A DNA stretch of 22,457 nucleotides from Saprospiraceae bacterium (GTDB lineage Bacteria > Bacteroidota > Bacteroidia > Chitinophagales > Saprospiraceae). The translations under genes and the position numbers were made by a program. Where the stretch lies: contig JAGQWV010000096.1 of NCBI GenBank assembly GCA_020437045.1, forward strand, positions 1 to 22,457, in the 5' to 3' direction. Numbering within the stretch: position 1 is the stretch's first letter; every line of letters starts with the position of its first letter. The notes beneath the pieces were generated by a model. That model searched no databases. It was given only the letters and a program-made list of their open reading frames with translations, and was not told the DNA's origin. Positions 6,765-14,601 of this stretch are shown piece by piece.

Positions 6765-8085
6765 GACGTGCTTCTATGTGCCCTTCCTTATTAATTCGCT
6801 GGAACTCCAGATCGACAATTTGATTAACCTGCAAGCCTATTTGCTCGGGTATAGTTACTTTCAGATAATTATCACTAAACCCAGACAGCCTACCTTGCTC
6901 CTTACTCTTTTCCAGTAATACGGATCTGGAAGTACCCAGGAATTGTTGATAAAACTGCCGTTGTTTGCTTGAGGAAAGACTTCGTAGTTGCTCATTTCGC
7001 TCCCGACGGATCTCCATGGGCACCAATCCCTCCATCTGCGCTGCAAGCGTGTTTGCCCGCTCCGAATAGGTAAAAACATGCAAGTAATTCACATCCAGAT
7101 CCGCCAGAAATTGGTTCGTTTCCCTGAAATCAACATCAGTTTCACCTGGAAAACCTACAATGACGTCAACTCCGATACATGCATGCGGTAATCTCGAACG
7201 GATATATGCTACGCGTTCCTGATAAAGACTGCGTTTATATCTTCGCCGCATAAGTCTTAGTTGCTTATCGTTTCCTGATTGCAGGGGCATATGAAAATGT
7301 GGCATGAATTTCTCCGAAATGGCAACAGTGTCAATAATTGCATCCGTGCATAAGTTGGGCTCAATGGATGAAATCCGGAATCGGGACACATTTTCATCAC
7401 GATCCAGGGCCTGGATTAAATCGAGGAATTTTCCTGAGTCTTGATTATTCTGAGTCTTCATACTAGCATCCCGAAAGTCACCGATATTGACTCCGGTCAA
7501 GACTATTTCCTTTACCCCTTGGTTTCCAATCAAACGTGCATTCTCCAAAACATGGGCAATGGTGTCACTTCTGCTCTTGCCCCTGGCCTGGGGAATGGTA
7601 CAAAAAGAGCAATTATAATCACATCCATCCTGCACTTTCAGAAAGGAGCGCGTACGGTCACCGTAAGAAAAGGCATCCGAAAAAGAATTAACACTGCCGA
7701 TGTCACCAGCTCTAACCCAGCCCTTTCCCGGCGCTTTATCCAATCGATCGACATAGTTCAGAAGGTTAAATTTCTCTGATGCTCCGAGCACCAGATCTAC
7801 TCCTTCAATGTTGGCAATTTCATCAGGCTTTAGTTGAGCATAACAACCAATCACTACGATCTTACTATCCGAATTACGCTTCAGCGCCTGTCTAACGGCC
7901 TTTCTACATTTGCGATCGGCAAAATCAGTTACACTGCAGGTATTGATCACACAAATATCCGCTCCCTCTTCAAACTGGTGAATGTGATATCCCTTTGCTT
8001 CAAATTGTTGCCTGATACTGGAAGTCTCGGCAAAATTCAATTTGCATCCCAGGGTATGAAACGAAACACTAACTGGTGTGGCCAT
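6730..8085 (-). CDS. mtaB: tRNA (t6A37-C2) methylthiotransferase
   Basis: MtaB converts N6-threonylcarbamoyladenosine at position 37 of ANN-decoding tRNAs to ms2t6A, using two 4Fe-4S clusters and S-adenosylmethionine. The 451-residue protein has the full methylthiotransferase layout. The N-terminal UPF0004 domain carries the cluster cysteines C14 (TLGCKLN), C50 (INTCSV) and C81 (IGCYAQ). The radical SAM triad C155-x3-C159-x2-C162 is in QDGCDYNCSFCTIPQARG. Downstream motifs are the SIEP run, MPLQSGNDKQLRLMRRRY and IGVDVIVGFPGE. The C-terminal TRAM domain covers about the last 65 residues. TLGCKLN and the CTIPQARG context point to MtaB rather than MiaB or RimO. The t6A substrate depends on TsaB, encoded at 12856. 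Its 3' end overlaps the outer-membrane gene by 35 bases. Confidence 0.94.
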   Translation of the reverse strand: MATPVSVSFHTLGCKLNFAETSSIRQQFEAKGYHIHQFEEGADICVINTCSVTDFADRKCRKAVRQALKRNSDSKIVVIGCYAQLKPDEIANIEGVDLVLGASEKFNLLNYVDRLDKAPGKGWVRAGDIGSVNSFSDAFSYGDRTRSFLKVQDGCDYNCSFCTIPQARGKSRSDTIAHVLENARLIGNQGVKEIVLTGVNIGDFRDASMKTQNNQDSGKFLDLIQALDRDENVSRFRISSIEPNLCTDAIIDTVAISEKFMPHFHMPLQSGNDKQLRLMRRRYKRSLYQERVAYIRSRLPHACIGVDVIVGFPGETDVDFRETNQFLADLDVNYLHVFTYSERANTLAAQMEGLVPMEIRRERNEQLRSLSSSKQRQFYQQFLGTSRSVLLEKSKEQGRLSGFSDNYLKVTIPEQIGLQVNQIVDLEFQRINKEGHIEARLKSEIPSSASS

Positions 8086-8101
8086 ATGAATTATTCAATT
8101 G

Positions 8102-8109
8102 CAAAAATA
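8102..8109 (-). promoter_or_regulatory. Candidate mtaB promoter, -7 element
   Basis: TATTTTTG on the minus strand matches TAnnTTTG, 16 bases upstream of the mtaB ATG, implying a very short leader. A good -33 TTG is not present. Confidence 0.38.
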
Positions 8110-8190
8110 CTGCATTCAAAATTAGCAGGGGTAGCGATGGATTTCAAAAAGATCCGGCACCCTCATTTTTTTCAGATTAGCAAAAGATGG

Positions 8191-10203
8191 CTAGAGTAAT
8201 TTTAGCCGTTTTCGCAAGGCAAATAATTCATCCCGGTACTGTGCCGCAGATATAAAGTCTAATTCTTTGGCTGCTTCTTTCATCTTACGTTCTGTTTCAC
8301 TGATGGTCTTTTCAATCTGATCACGATTCATATATTGTACTACGGGATCAGCAGCAAGATTGGGTTCTGACGACTCGATATAGGCTTTGGGTTCTATTTT
8401 ACCTCTGATATCCAATATCGAGTGGGCATCAATGGCTTTTTTGACCGTTTGGGGAGTAATATTATGTTCTTCGTTATAAGCCATTTGTTTGGCTCTTCTT
8501 CTATTCGTTTCTTCGATGGTTCGTTGCATAGACTCGGTCATCTTATCTGCGTAAAAGATTACCAAACCATTGACATTTCTGGCTGCCCTACCTGCTGTTT
8601 GTGTAAGTGACCTATCATTACGAAGAAAACCCTCTTTGTCAGCATCAATAATGGCAACCAGTGAAACCTCGGGAAGATCCAAACCTTCACGCAGAAGATT
8701 TACTCCGATTAAGACATCAAAATTACCTTGTCGTAAGTCCTGGAGGATTTCTACTCGCTCCATGGTATCAATTTCAGAATGGATATACCGGCAGTTGATT
8801 TCCAATCGAGTCAGGTATTTGGCGAGTTCTTCCGCCATTCTTTTCGTCAAGGTGGTGACCAAGACTCTTTCCTGAGCTTCTATACGTTTATTTATTTCCT
8901 CCAATAAATCGTCCACCTGATTGAGACTTGGTCTGATTTCGATCGGTGGATCCAGCAATCCGGTTGGTCGTACAACCTGTTCTACGATTAAACCTCCTGT
9001 CTGTTCCAATTCATAGTCTCCTGGGGTGGCACTGACATAAACCACCTGATTGACTAAATCTTCAAATTCGCTGAAGCTCAATGGGCGGTTATCCATCGCA
9101 GAAGGTAGTCGGAACCCATAATTCACCAAATTTAGTTTCCGGGCCCGGTCACCACCCCACATACCTCTGACCTGGGGAATGGTGACATGACTTTCATCAA
9201 TTACCATCAGATAATCTGAAGGAAAATAATCCAGCAGACAGAAAGGCCGGGTTCCAGGTTTTCTCCCATCAAAAAACCGGGAATAATTCTCAACACCATT
9301 GCAATATCCCAGTTCCCTCATCATTTCCAGATCGAAAGTCACTCTTTCTTTGATTCGCTTTGCTTCAATATAGCGGCCCTCCTCTTCAAAGTATTTCTCC
9401 TGACCATATAATTCATCTTCAATAGCTTCCAAAACCCCTTTCATTCGATCTTTTGGCGCAACATACAAGTTGGCCGGAAAAATGGCCGCGTGGTCTATAC
9501 TTTCTATTCTTTTGCCGGTTTCTATCTCAATCCTCTGAATATCATCAATCTCATCGCCAAAGAAACTGATCCGGTACCCATAATCTACATAGGGCAGATT
9601 GATATCTACAGTGTCACCCCTTACCCTAAAGGTCGCCCTGTCAAACTTTGTCTCTGTTCTGGAGTACAAACTGTCGACCAGTGAATACAAGAAAGTGTTT
9701 CTAGGCAAACCCTGGCCTTTGTACAGACGAATAATACCTGTTTTATAGTCCTCTGGATTGCCCATACCATATATACAGGATACGGAGGCGACTATAATAA
9801 TATCTCTTCTTCCGGAAAGAAGGGAAGAAGTTGCTCTCAAACGCAATTTATCGACTTCTTCATTTATGGAAAGATCTTTCTCTATATACGTATCTGATAC
9901 AGACATATAAGCTTCCGGCTGATAATAGTCGTAATACGAGACAAAGTACTCTACGGCATTGTGGGGGAAAAACGTCAGAAATTCAGAATAAAGTTGAGCA
10001 GTAAGTGTCTTATTATGGGTAAGAACCAATGTCGGACGTTGTATCTTTTCGATAAGATTTGCAATGGTAAAGGTTTTACCGGATCCTGTAACTCCCAATA
10101 GAACCTGTGCATGGTCGCCAGCCATGATCCCCTGGGTGAGCTGATCTATCGCTTCTGGTTGATCACCTGTTGGCTTAAATGGAGACTCTAATTTAAAACT
10201 CAT
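8191..10203 (-). CDS. uvrB: Excinuclease ABC subunit B
   Basis: UvrB is the damage-verifying helicase-like subunit of nucleotide excision repair; UvrA loads it and it recruits UvrC. From the ATG at 10203 it has 670 residues, the usual size. Visible are Walker A GVTGSGKT (37-44), the beta-hairpin that inserts into DNA (YYDYYQPEAYM), the DEAD-like DESH with TIPQVRGM after it, SATPGDYE, the helicase C domain with NLLREGLDLPEVSLVAI and QTAGRAARN, and the C-terminal UVR domain (AAKELDFISAAQYRDELFAL) that binds UvrC. A longer frame begins at a TTG at 10248, but that adds 15 non-conserved residues and the TTG is better explained as the promoter's -33 element. Family N-termini start at SFKLESPFKPTGDQP. 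It is divergent from an alpha/beta hydrolase. The alkyltransferase-like gene at 18700 feeds the same repair pathway. Confidence 0.97.
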   Translation of the reverse strand: MSFKLESPFKPTGDQPEAIDQLTQGIMAGDHAQVLLGVTGSGKTFTIANLIEKIQRPTLVLTHNKTLTAQLYSEFLTFFPHNAVEYFVSYYDYYQPEAYMSVSDTYIEKDLSINEEVDKLRLRATSSLLSGRRDIIIVASVSCIYGMGNPEDYKTGIIRLYKGQGLPRNTFLYSLVDSLYSRTETKFDRATFRVRGDTVDINLPYVDYGYRISFFGDEIDDIQRIEIETGKRIESIDHAAIFPANLYVAPKDRMKGVLEAIEDELYGQEKYFEEEGRYIEAKRIKERVTFDLEMMRELGYCNGVENYSRFFDGRKPGTRPFCLLDYFPSDYLMVIDESHVTIPQVRGMWGGDRARKLNLVNYGFRLPSAMDNRPLSFSEFEDLVNQVVYVSATPGDYELEQTGGLIVEQVVRPTGLLDPPIEIRPSLNQVDDLLEEINKRIEAQERVLVTTLTKRMAEELAKYLTRLEINCRYIHSEIDTMERVEILQDLRQGNFDVLIGVNLLREGLDLPEVSLVAIIDADKEGFLRNDRSLTQTAGRAARNVNGLVIFYADKMTESMQRTIEETNRRRAKQMAYNEEHNITPQTVKKAIDAHSILDIRGKIEPKAYIESSEPNLAADPVVQYMNRDQIEKTISETERKMKEAAKELDFISAAQYRDELFALRKRLKLL

Positions 10204-10219
10204 AGTATTGATGCCACTA

Positions 10220-10248
10220 CAATAATAAAAGAATTTACTATCATTCAA
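10220..10248 (-). promoter_or_regulatory. Candidate uvrB promoter
   Basis: On the minus strand TTG (10248-10246), 18 bases, then TATTATTG (10227-10220), one mismatch from TAnnTTTG, with 16 bases to the uvrB ATG. Both elements at near-ideal spacing make this one of the better promoter candidates here. Confidence 0.42.
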
Positions 10249-10269
10249 CTCTAGGAAAACGTATCCTCA

Positions 10270-11046
10270 ATGCAACTACATTTAAGATCTTTTGGTTCTG
10301 GCGAACCCTTAATCATTTTACACGGCATGTTAGGCATGCTGGATAACTGGCAGACCTTCGGAAAAGAAATGAGCAAGGATCATCTGGTCTACCTTATTGA
10401 CCTGCGTAATCATGGAAAGTCTGGAGATAGTGCTGAAATGAATTACCCGGCTATGGCAGAAGACCTCAAAGAAACCATGGAAGCCCAATGGCTTTATGAA
10501 GGAGCTATCGTTATGGGACATAGTATGGGTGGGAAAGTAGCCATGCAATTGGCGTTAGATTATCCTGATCTGGTAAAAGCCCTGGTAGTCATCGATATCG
10601 CCCCCATCACCTATCCGGGAGGCCATGAACTCATTTTAGGAGCATTGCAGCAAGTAGATCTCACCCGGATCAAATCCCGTCAAGAAGTTTCCGATCAATT
10701 AATGGAAAGTCTAAAAAATCCAACTATTGTAAATTTTTTGATGAAGAACCTCTCCAGATCTAAAGATGGCGGATATCAGTGGAAGATGAACCTGGATGTG
10801 ATAAAGGAAAATTATCAGCATCTTCTGGCGGCTCCCACTTTTCATGGTGATCTATACGATGGCCCCAGTCTCTTCGTCGCTGGTAAACAGTCAGATTATA
10901 TCACTCCGGAAAACCAGGAAGAAATTTTTCGATGGTTTCCCGAGGCAAGGTTAGAAATCATTGAAGATTCCGGACACTGGGTGCATGCTGATCAACCAAA
11001 AATATTATTAAAAATTTTACAAGATTTCTTAGCGAAATCAGTGTAG
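10270..11046 (+). CDS. Alpha/beta-fold hydrolase, YbfF-like esterase
   Basis: A 258-residue single-domain alpha/beta hydrolase with no signal peptide, hence cytoplasmic. The oxyanion-hole segment LHGMLGMLDNW is at 17-27, the DLRNHGKSG loop at 44-52, and the nucleophile elbow GHSMGG places the catalytic Ser at residue 85. An acidic residue follows in GKQSDYITPE and the catalytic His is in SGHWVHAD near the C-terminus. The DLRNHGKS loop with GHSMGGK is typical of the YbfF/ABHD11 group, which hydrolyses short acyl esters and acyl-thioesters; the substrate here is unknown. It starts 66 bases from the uvrB ATG on the opposite strand, so both promoters share that gap. It is followed by the S41 protease gene 90 bases later, probably as a separate unit. 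Confidence 0.88.
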   Translation: MQLHLRSFGSGEPLIILHGMLGMLDNWQTFGKEMSKDHLVYLIDLRNHGKSGDSAEMNYPAMAEDLKETMEAQWLYEGAIVMGHSMGGKVAMQLALDYPDLVKALVVIDIAPITYPGGHELILGALQQVDLTRIKSRQEVSDQLMESLKNPTIVNFLMKNLSRSKDGGYQWKMNLDVIKENYQHLLAAPTFHGDLYDGPSLFVAGKQSDYITPENQEEIFRWFPEARLEIIEDSGHWVHADQPKILLKILQDFLAKSV

Positions 11047-11136
11047 CAGCAAAAAAGGACAACATTTTAGCGGTATATGGCTGTTTGCGAAACATCTAAA
11101 AGACCATGCACGTTATCATGATACAAATAAAACAAC

Positions 11137-12768
11137 ATGAAATACTTCAGACTCCTCTCTTTTGCTGTCCTTCTATTGAGTTTTTCAGCTTTTATTGAGG
11201 GTAATAATAAACAATTTGAGATCAGTAAAAACCTGGAGATATTCGCAAACATCTATCGCGAACTGAATAGCCATTATGTAGATGATATTGATCCCTCCCG
11301 TCTCATGCGCACCGGCATTGAGGCAATGTTAGAAACACTGGATCCTTATACCAACTACATTTCAGAAACAGATATTGAGGGCTATCGATATATGGCGGCC
11401 GGCAAGTACGACGGAATCGGTGCCAATGTCCGGAAAATTGGTGATTATGTAACGATTGTCGATCCGTATGAAGGCGGTCCAGCAATTGATGCTGGTCTTC
11501 AGGCAGGAGATATGATCATTGCAGTAGAAGGTAAAGATGCCAAAGGAAAGAAAACAGATGAAGTAAATGATGTACTCAAAGGTTTTCCAGGTACCGATGT
11601 TACCTTGACTATTCGGCGACCCGGTGAAGAAAAGGATCGAACAGTGGTGGTAAAAAGAGACGAAGTAGATGTTAAAAATGTTCCTTACTATGGCATGATC
11701 AATGATAATATCGGGTATGTGGTGCTGACCACATTTACAAACAATGCCGGTAAGAACGTGGAGAATGCGATTCGGGCTCTCCAAAAAGAACATCCTGGTC
11801 TGAAAGGTTTAATCTTTGATTTACGGAATAATGGAGGTGGATATCTTAGAGAGGCTGTATCCATCAGTAATTTGTTTATTCCCAAGGATGAAGTAGTCGT
11901 CACGACCAAAGGTAAAGTCCGGGATCGTGATCGCAGCTTCAATACGGTCAGCGAACCTCTGGCACCAGACCTTCCCTTGGTGATTCTTACTAACAAGTAT
12001 ACGGCATCTGCATCTGAGATTGTTAGTGGTGTAGTTCAGGACTTGGATAGGGGAGTGATTCTGGGAGATAAAACCTATGGTAAGGGTTTGGTCCAAAATA
12101 CCGTAGATCTTGACTACAATGCAAAGTTAAAACTCACCACGGCAAAATACTACATACCCAGTGGACGCTGTATTCAAAGTGTGAGCTACAAAGATGGAGA
12201 ACCTATCAGTGTACCCGAAGAACAAAGGGCCGTATTTAAGACTCGTGGTGGTCGTAAAGTGCTGGATGGTGGTGGTATTATCCCAGATGTTGAAACCGGA
12301 GATAAAAATCAATCTGCCATTGTAAAGTTTCTCACGGAAAACAATCTGATTTTTCACTATGCTACTCAATATCATCAGGATCATGCAGAAATCGGTGAAG
12401 CCAAAGATTTCAAGTTTACCGATTTTGATGATTTCATGTCATTTGTGCATGACAAGAAACTTCAGTTTAAGACCAATTCGGAAAAAGAATTAGACGACCT
12501 ACTAGCTGCAGCAGAAGAAGACAATATCCAGGACTTAATTAAAACTAACCTGGATGCCATCAGAGAGCAGATCAAAAAAGAAAAGTCAGACGACCTGATA
12601 GAAAATAAAGACGAAATTATATCCCTATTGGAAAGAGAAATTGTCAGCCGATATCAGTATCAGACAGGAAGAATCGAGAAGACTCTTCAGAATGACCAGG
12701 ATATCAAATTAGCTACCGACATATTAAGCCAGCCGGAAGTCTATAGCAGGTACCTCCAGCGCAAGTGA
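11137..12768 (+). CDS. S41-family C-terminal processing peptidase
   Basis: A periplasmic serine protease of family S41 (CtpA/Tsp/Prc) that trims or degrades proteins from their C-termini. The signal peptide MKYFRLLSFAVLLLSFSAFI is at the start, with likely release near EGNNK. The helical N-terminal domain reaches about residue 85, and the PDZ domain (about 90-175) contains YDGIGANVR and DAGLQAGDMIIAVEG. The protease domain has FDLRNNGGGYLREAV, the catalytic Ser291 in TASASEIVSG, Asp302, and Lys316 in DKTYGKGLVQ; the 25-residue Ser-Lys spacing equals that of E. coli Tsp. The C-terminal 190 residues are charged, Lys/Glu/Asp-rich and helical (AAAEEDNIQDL, KKEKSDDLIENKDE). Length 543 is normal for the Bacteroidota form. 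The natural substrate is not deducible. The next gene, tsaB, seems to have its own promoter. Confidence 0.94.
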   Translation: MKYFRLLSFAVLLLSFSAFIEGNNKQFEISKNLEIFANIYRELNSHYVDDIDPSRLMRTGIEAMLETLDPYTNYISETDIEGYRYMAAGKYDGIGANVRKIGDYVTIVDPYEGGPAIDAGLQAGDMIIAVEGKDAKGKKTDEVNDVLKGFPGTDVTLTIRRPGEEKDRTVVVKRDEVDVKNVPYYGMINDNIGYVVLTTFTNNAGKNVENAIRALQKEHPGLKGLIFDLRNNGGGYLREAVSISNLFIPKDEVVVTTKGKVRDRDRSFNTVSEPLAPDLPLVILTNKYTASASEIVSGVVQDLDRGVILGDKTYGKGLVQNTVDLDYNAKLKLTTAKYYIPSGRCIQSVSYKDGEPISVPEEQRAVFKTRGGRKVLDGGGIIPDVETGDKNQSAIVKFLTENNLIFHYATQYHQDHAEIGEAKDFKFTDFDDFMSFVHDKKLQFKTNSEKELDDLLAAAEEDNIQDLIKTNLDAIREQIKKEKSDDLIENKDEIISLLEREIVSRYQYQTGRIEKTLQNDQDIKLATDILSQPEVYSRYLQRK

Positions 12769-12788
12769 TTTCGAATAGGAAAAAAGAA

Positions 12789-12796
12789 TAAGTTTG
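12789..12796 (+). promoter_or_regulatory. Candidate tsaB promoter, -7 element
   Basis: TAAGTTTG matches TAnnTTTG, 59 bases before the tsaB ATG and just after the protease stop. No TTG at -33. The leader would contain a GATTAC-AA-GTAATC inverted repeat (12837-12850) ending 5 bases before the ATG, which could hide the start region. Confidence 0.35.
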
Positions 12797-12855
12797 CATA
12801 CTATCGATCCATTGCATTTAAGCAATAACGAGATCGGATTACAAGTAATCACCCA

Positions 12856-13533
12856 ATGATTTTATGTCTTGAGACCTCAGCAGCCATCTGCTCAGTGGCG
12901 CTTACCGATCAGGGGCATTTGATTTCCTTAAAGGAGAGTAAATCGCCAAATGATCATGCTTCTATGATCTTAAAACACGTTGATGCATGTCTTGGTGAGG
13001 CAGGTACCCAGTTAGATCAATTGGAAGCCATTGCCATTAGCCAGGGGCCTGGTTCATTTACCGGTCTTAGGGTGGGAGTTTCCGCGGCCAAGGGTTTATG
13101 TTTTGCATTAGACCTACCGATGATCGCCATAAGTACCTTGGCGGCACTAGCGAGTCAGACAATCCGTAAGTATGGAGATTGCGGCTACGTGATTCCGATG
13201 ATCGAAGCCCGAAAAAATGAAGTGTATGGTGCTATTTACCGGCCCGACATGCAATTGGAACTCAATGAGCAGGTAATTGCGTTATATCCAAACTGGCACC
13301 TTAAGCACCTTAACGCAGATAAAAAAGTAGTGATTTGTGGTCCGGGTAGTCAGAAATACACGGAAATAAATCAGGACGAAAGCTTAAAAACCAACCCTAA
13401 TTTCCCGTCGGCGTACAATCTGATAGACCTTGCTTTTGAAAAACATATTAAAAAAGATTATTGTGTTGCCAAATCATTTAGCCCCAACTATATTAAATCA
13501 CCACATATTACTCAACCTCGTAAAGTTCTATAA
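12856..13533 (+). CDS. tsaB: tRNA t6A37 threonylcarbamoyl complex dimerization subunit
   Basis: TsaB (YeaZ) is the inactive ASKHA-fold partner of TsaD. With TsaE it forms the complex that transfers threonylcarbamoyl from TC-AMP to A37 of tRNA. The 225 residues begin with ILCLETSAAICSVAL, then SISQGPGSFTGLRVGVSAAKGL-type sequence (here AISQGPGSFTGLRVGVSAAK, residues 61-80), LPMIAISTLAALA, and IPMIEARKNEVYGAIY. These are the TsaB hallmarks; TsaD would have metal-binding histidines, which are absent. The C-terminal third is divergent, as usual. It follows the S41 gene by 87 bases. Its product is needed for the t6A that MtaB (6730-8085) modifies. Confidence 0.93.
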   Translation: MILCLETSAAICSVALTDQGHLISLKESKSPNDHASMILKHVDACLGEAGTQLDQLEAIAISQGPGSFTGLRVGVSAAKGLCFALDLPMIAISTLAALASQTIRKYGDCGYVIPMIEARKNEVYGAIYRPDMQLELNEQVIALYPNWHLKHLNADKKVVICGPGSQKYTEINQDESLKTNPNFPSAYNLIDLAFEKHIKKDYCVAKSFSPNYIKSPHITQPRKVL

Positions 13534-13580
13534 CATAGATTATCTGTGAGTTATATATATAAAAATATTGAAATTTGTTG

Positions 13581-13588
13581 TATCTTTG
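13581..13588 (+). promoter_or_regulatory. Candidate promoter of the first ArsR gene, -7 element
   Basis: TATCTTTG is an exact TAnnTTTG match in an AT-rich stretch after tsaB. It implies a start near 13595 and a leader of about 100 bases. No TTG at the usual -33 spacing. Confidence 0.42.
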
Positions 13589-13656
13589 ACGGCGTACTAT
13601 TCAATGATGGCGGCAGGTTCTTCAGTCGTATTATAAATTTTGGTACAGTTTTGGTA

Positions 13657-13676
13657 TTGGAATGAGAGGATTCCAA
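13657..13676 (+). promoter_or_regulatory. 7-6-7 inverted repeat, candidate operator or leader hairpin
   Basis: TTGGAAT, six bases, ATTCCAA: a perfect inverted repeat between the promoter candidate and the ATG at 13697 of an ArsR-type gene. ArsR-type dimers bind inverted repeats and often repress themselves, so self-regulation is the simplest guess. As RNA it would form a stable hairpin 20 bases before the start codon. Confidence 0.4.
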
Positions 13677-13696
13677 AAATTGTAAAATACTTAGAT

Positions 13697-14035
13697 ATGA
13701 GAAAGCAGAAGAACGAAAATGTCACGCTGAAGCATGGTAAGAAGGATATACTTCTTGATTATGCAGAACTTCGTAAAGCTGTCCTCGTTCTAAGAGCTGT
13801 CAATCACAAGCTTCGGCAAAGAATAATTGACCTTTTAGAGGAGGGCGAGTCCATGACTGTCACTGACATTTACATCAAACTTCGATTGGAACAATCTGTT
13901 GCTTCCCAACACCTGGCCATTTTGAGACGTGCCGGCGTAGTGCGAACAGACCGACAAGGTAAGTTCATTTATTACTCTCTGGATAAGAGTAGACTCGCCC
14001 AAATTTCAAAACTCGTAGAAGAACTTGCTGTTTAA
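13697..14035 (+). CDS. ArsR-type winged-helix transcriptional regulator (first of pair)
   Basis: A 112-residue winged helix-turn-helix protein. The core runs from LRKAVLVLRAVNHKLRQRII through the recognition-helix region TVTDIYIKLRLEQSVASQHLAILRRAGVV to the wing RTDRQGKFIYYSL. The QSVASQHLAILRRAGVV part is the ArsR/SmtB signature. The metal-binding ELCVCDL motif of ArsR is absent and the chain has no Cys, so a metal sensor of the classical type is unlikely. The ATG at 13697 is preferred over an upstream TTG-initiated extension to 13640, because the extra residues are not family-like and the candidate operator hairpin lies there. A related gene follows at 14242; the two share roughly half of the residues in the HTH and wing, so they are probably an old tandem duplication. 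Targets are unknown. Confidence 0.87.
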   Translation: MRKQKNENVTLKHGKKDILLDYAELRKAVLVLRAVNHKLRQRIIDLLEEGESMTVTDIYIKLRLEQSVASQHLAILRRAGVVRTDRQGKFIYYSLDKSRLAQISKLVEELAV

Positions 14036-14046
14036 ACTTATAAAAC

Positions 14047-14060
14047 TCAAACGCGTTTGA
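14047..14060. promoter_or_regulatory. Perfect 14-bp palindrome TCAAACGCGTTTGA
   Basis: A perfect 14-bp palindrome with a central CG, 11 bases after the first ArsR stop. The shape resembles LacI/PurR-type operators, which centre on CG. No LacI-type gene is in the window. It could bind a regulator acting on the downstream transcript or be part of 3' RNA structure. Confidence 0.35.
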
Positions 14061-14121
14061 TATCAAGAACTTGTACATAATTACTTACAAATTTACTGCA
14101 ACTTTGTTCCGAAGATTTATG

Positions 14122-14158
14122 AAAATGCTGTAATACGATCATATTACAGCATTTTTTT
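14122..14158 (+). terminator. Strong intrinsic terminator after the first ArsR gene
   Basis: A perfect 13-bp stem (14122-14134 with 14143-14155; core ATGCTGTAAT/ATTACAGCAT) with an 8-base loop, running into seven Ts at 14152-14158. It separates the two ArsR genes into two transcripts. The A-rich 5' arm means it could work weakly on the other strand too. Confidence 0.85.
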
Positions 14159-14169
14159 ATTTGAGATTG

Positions 14170-14200
14170 TTGTATATAAATTTTTTTTAATGCATATTTG
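14170..14200 (+). promoter_or_regulatory. Candidate promoter of the second ArsR gene
   Basis: TTG at 14170-14172, 20 bases, then CATATTTG at 14193-14200, one mismatch from TAnnTTTG. This gives a leader of about 35 bases before the ATG at 14242. It lies right after the terminator, which supports independent transcription. Confidence 0.4.
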
Positions 14201-14241
14201 TCCTGACTAAGGCATTTCAAACTAAGAAAATTACTACACTT

Positions 14242-14550
14242 ATGAACAGGACTAAGGTTACGTTCAACCGTGAGAAATTAGACTTTTCTTGCGAAATCGT
14301 ACGCGCATTGGCTCATCCTCTCAGACTCAAAATCCTTGAGTTTATCGATCAAAACCGGAGGATCAACGTCAACAAAATTTACAACACTTTAGAGATTGAA
14401 CAATCGATTACCTCTCAACACCTTCGTATCTTGCGAATGGCTGGATTAGTCTTTGCAGAACGCAATGGAAAATTCATCCATTACACGCTCAATTACCGGG
14501 CACTGGAAGTAGCGGAAACGGCTATCGATCATTTCTATGGTCGACCATAG
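14242..14550 (+). CDS. ArsR-type winged-helix transcriptional regulator (second of pair)
   Basis: A 102-residue winged-helix regulator. LDFSCEIVRALAHPLRLKIL is the typical ArsR first helix pair, INVNKIYNTLEIEQSITSQHLRILRMAGLV the HTH, and ERNGKFIHYTLN the wing. The single Cys (residue 17) is in helix 1, and no metal-site motif is seen, so the signal is unknown. It is closely similar to the first regulator (shared EQS-SQHL-ILR-AG-V and GKFI-Y-L patterns) but has its own promoter candidate and lies behind a strong terminator. It ends 51 bases before the convergent lspA stop, and I see no hairpin in that gap. Heterodimer formation between the two is possible but is inference only. Confidence 0.88.
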   Translation: MNRTKVTFNREKLDFSCEIVRALAHPLRLKILEFIDQNRRINVNKIYNTLEIEQSITSQHLRILRMAGLVFAERNGKFIHYTLNYRALEVAETAIDHFYGRP

Positions 14551-14601
14551 AATTCTCTCGAAAAATTAGACTGGAAATTATCGGATAAAAATCTACTCTC
14601 C

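Noticed and set aside
10204..10248. uvrB start extended to the TTG at 10248
   Set aside because: The additional 15 residues are not conserved, the ATG at 10203 gives the family N-terminus, and the TTG fits as a -33 element.
13640..13696. First ArsR gene extended to a TTG at 13640
   Set aside because: The extension contains the inverted repeat and has no family similarity; the ATG at 13697 is adequate.
14122..14158. Stem-loop as an attachment or insertion site
   Set aside because: The perfect stem followed by seven Ts is fully explained as an intrinsic terminator; no integrase or direct repeats are nearby.
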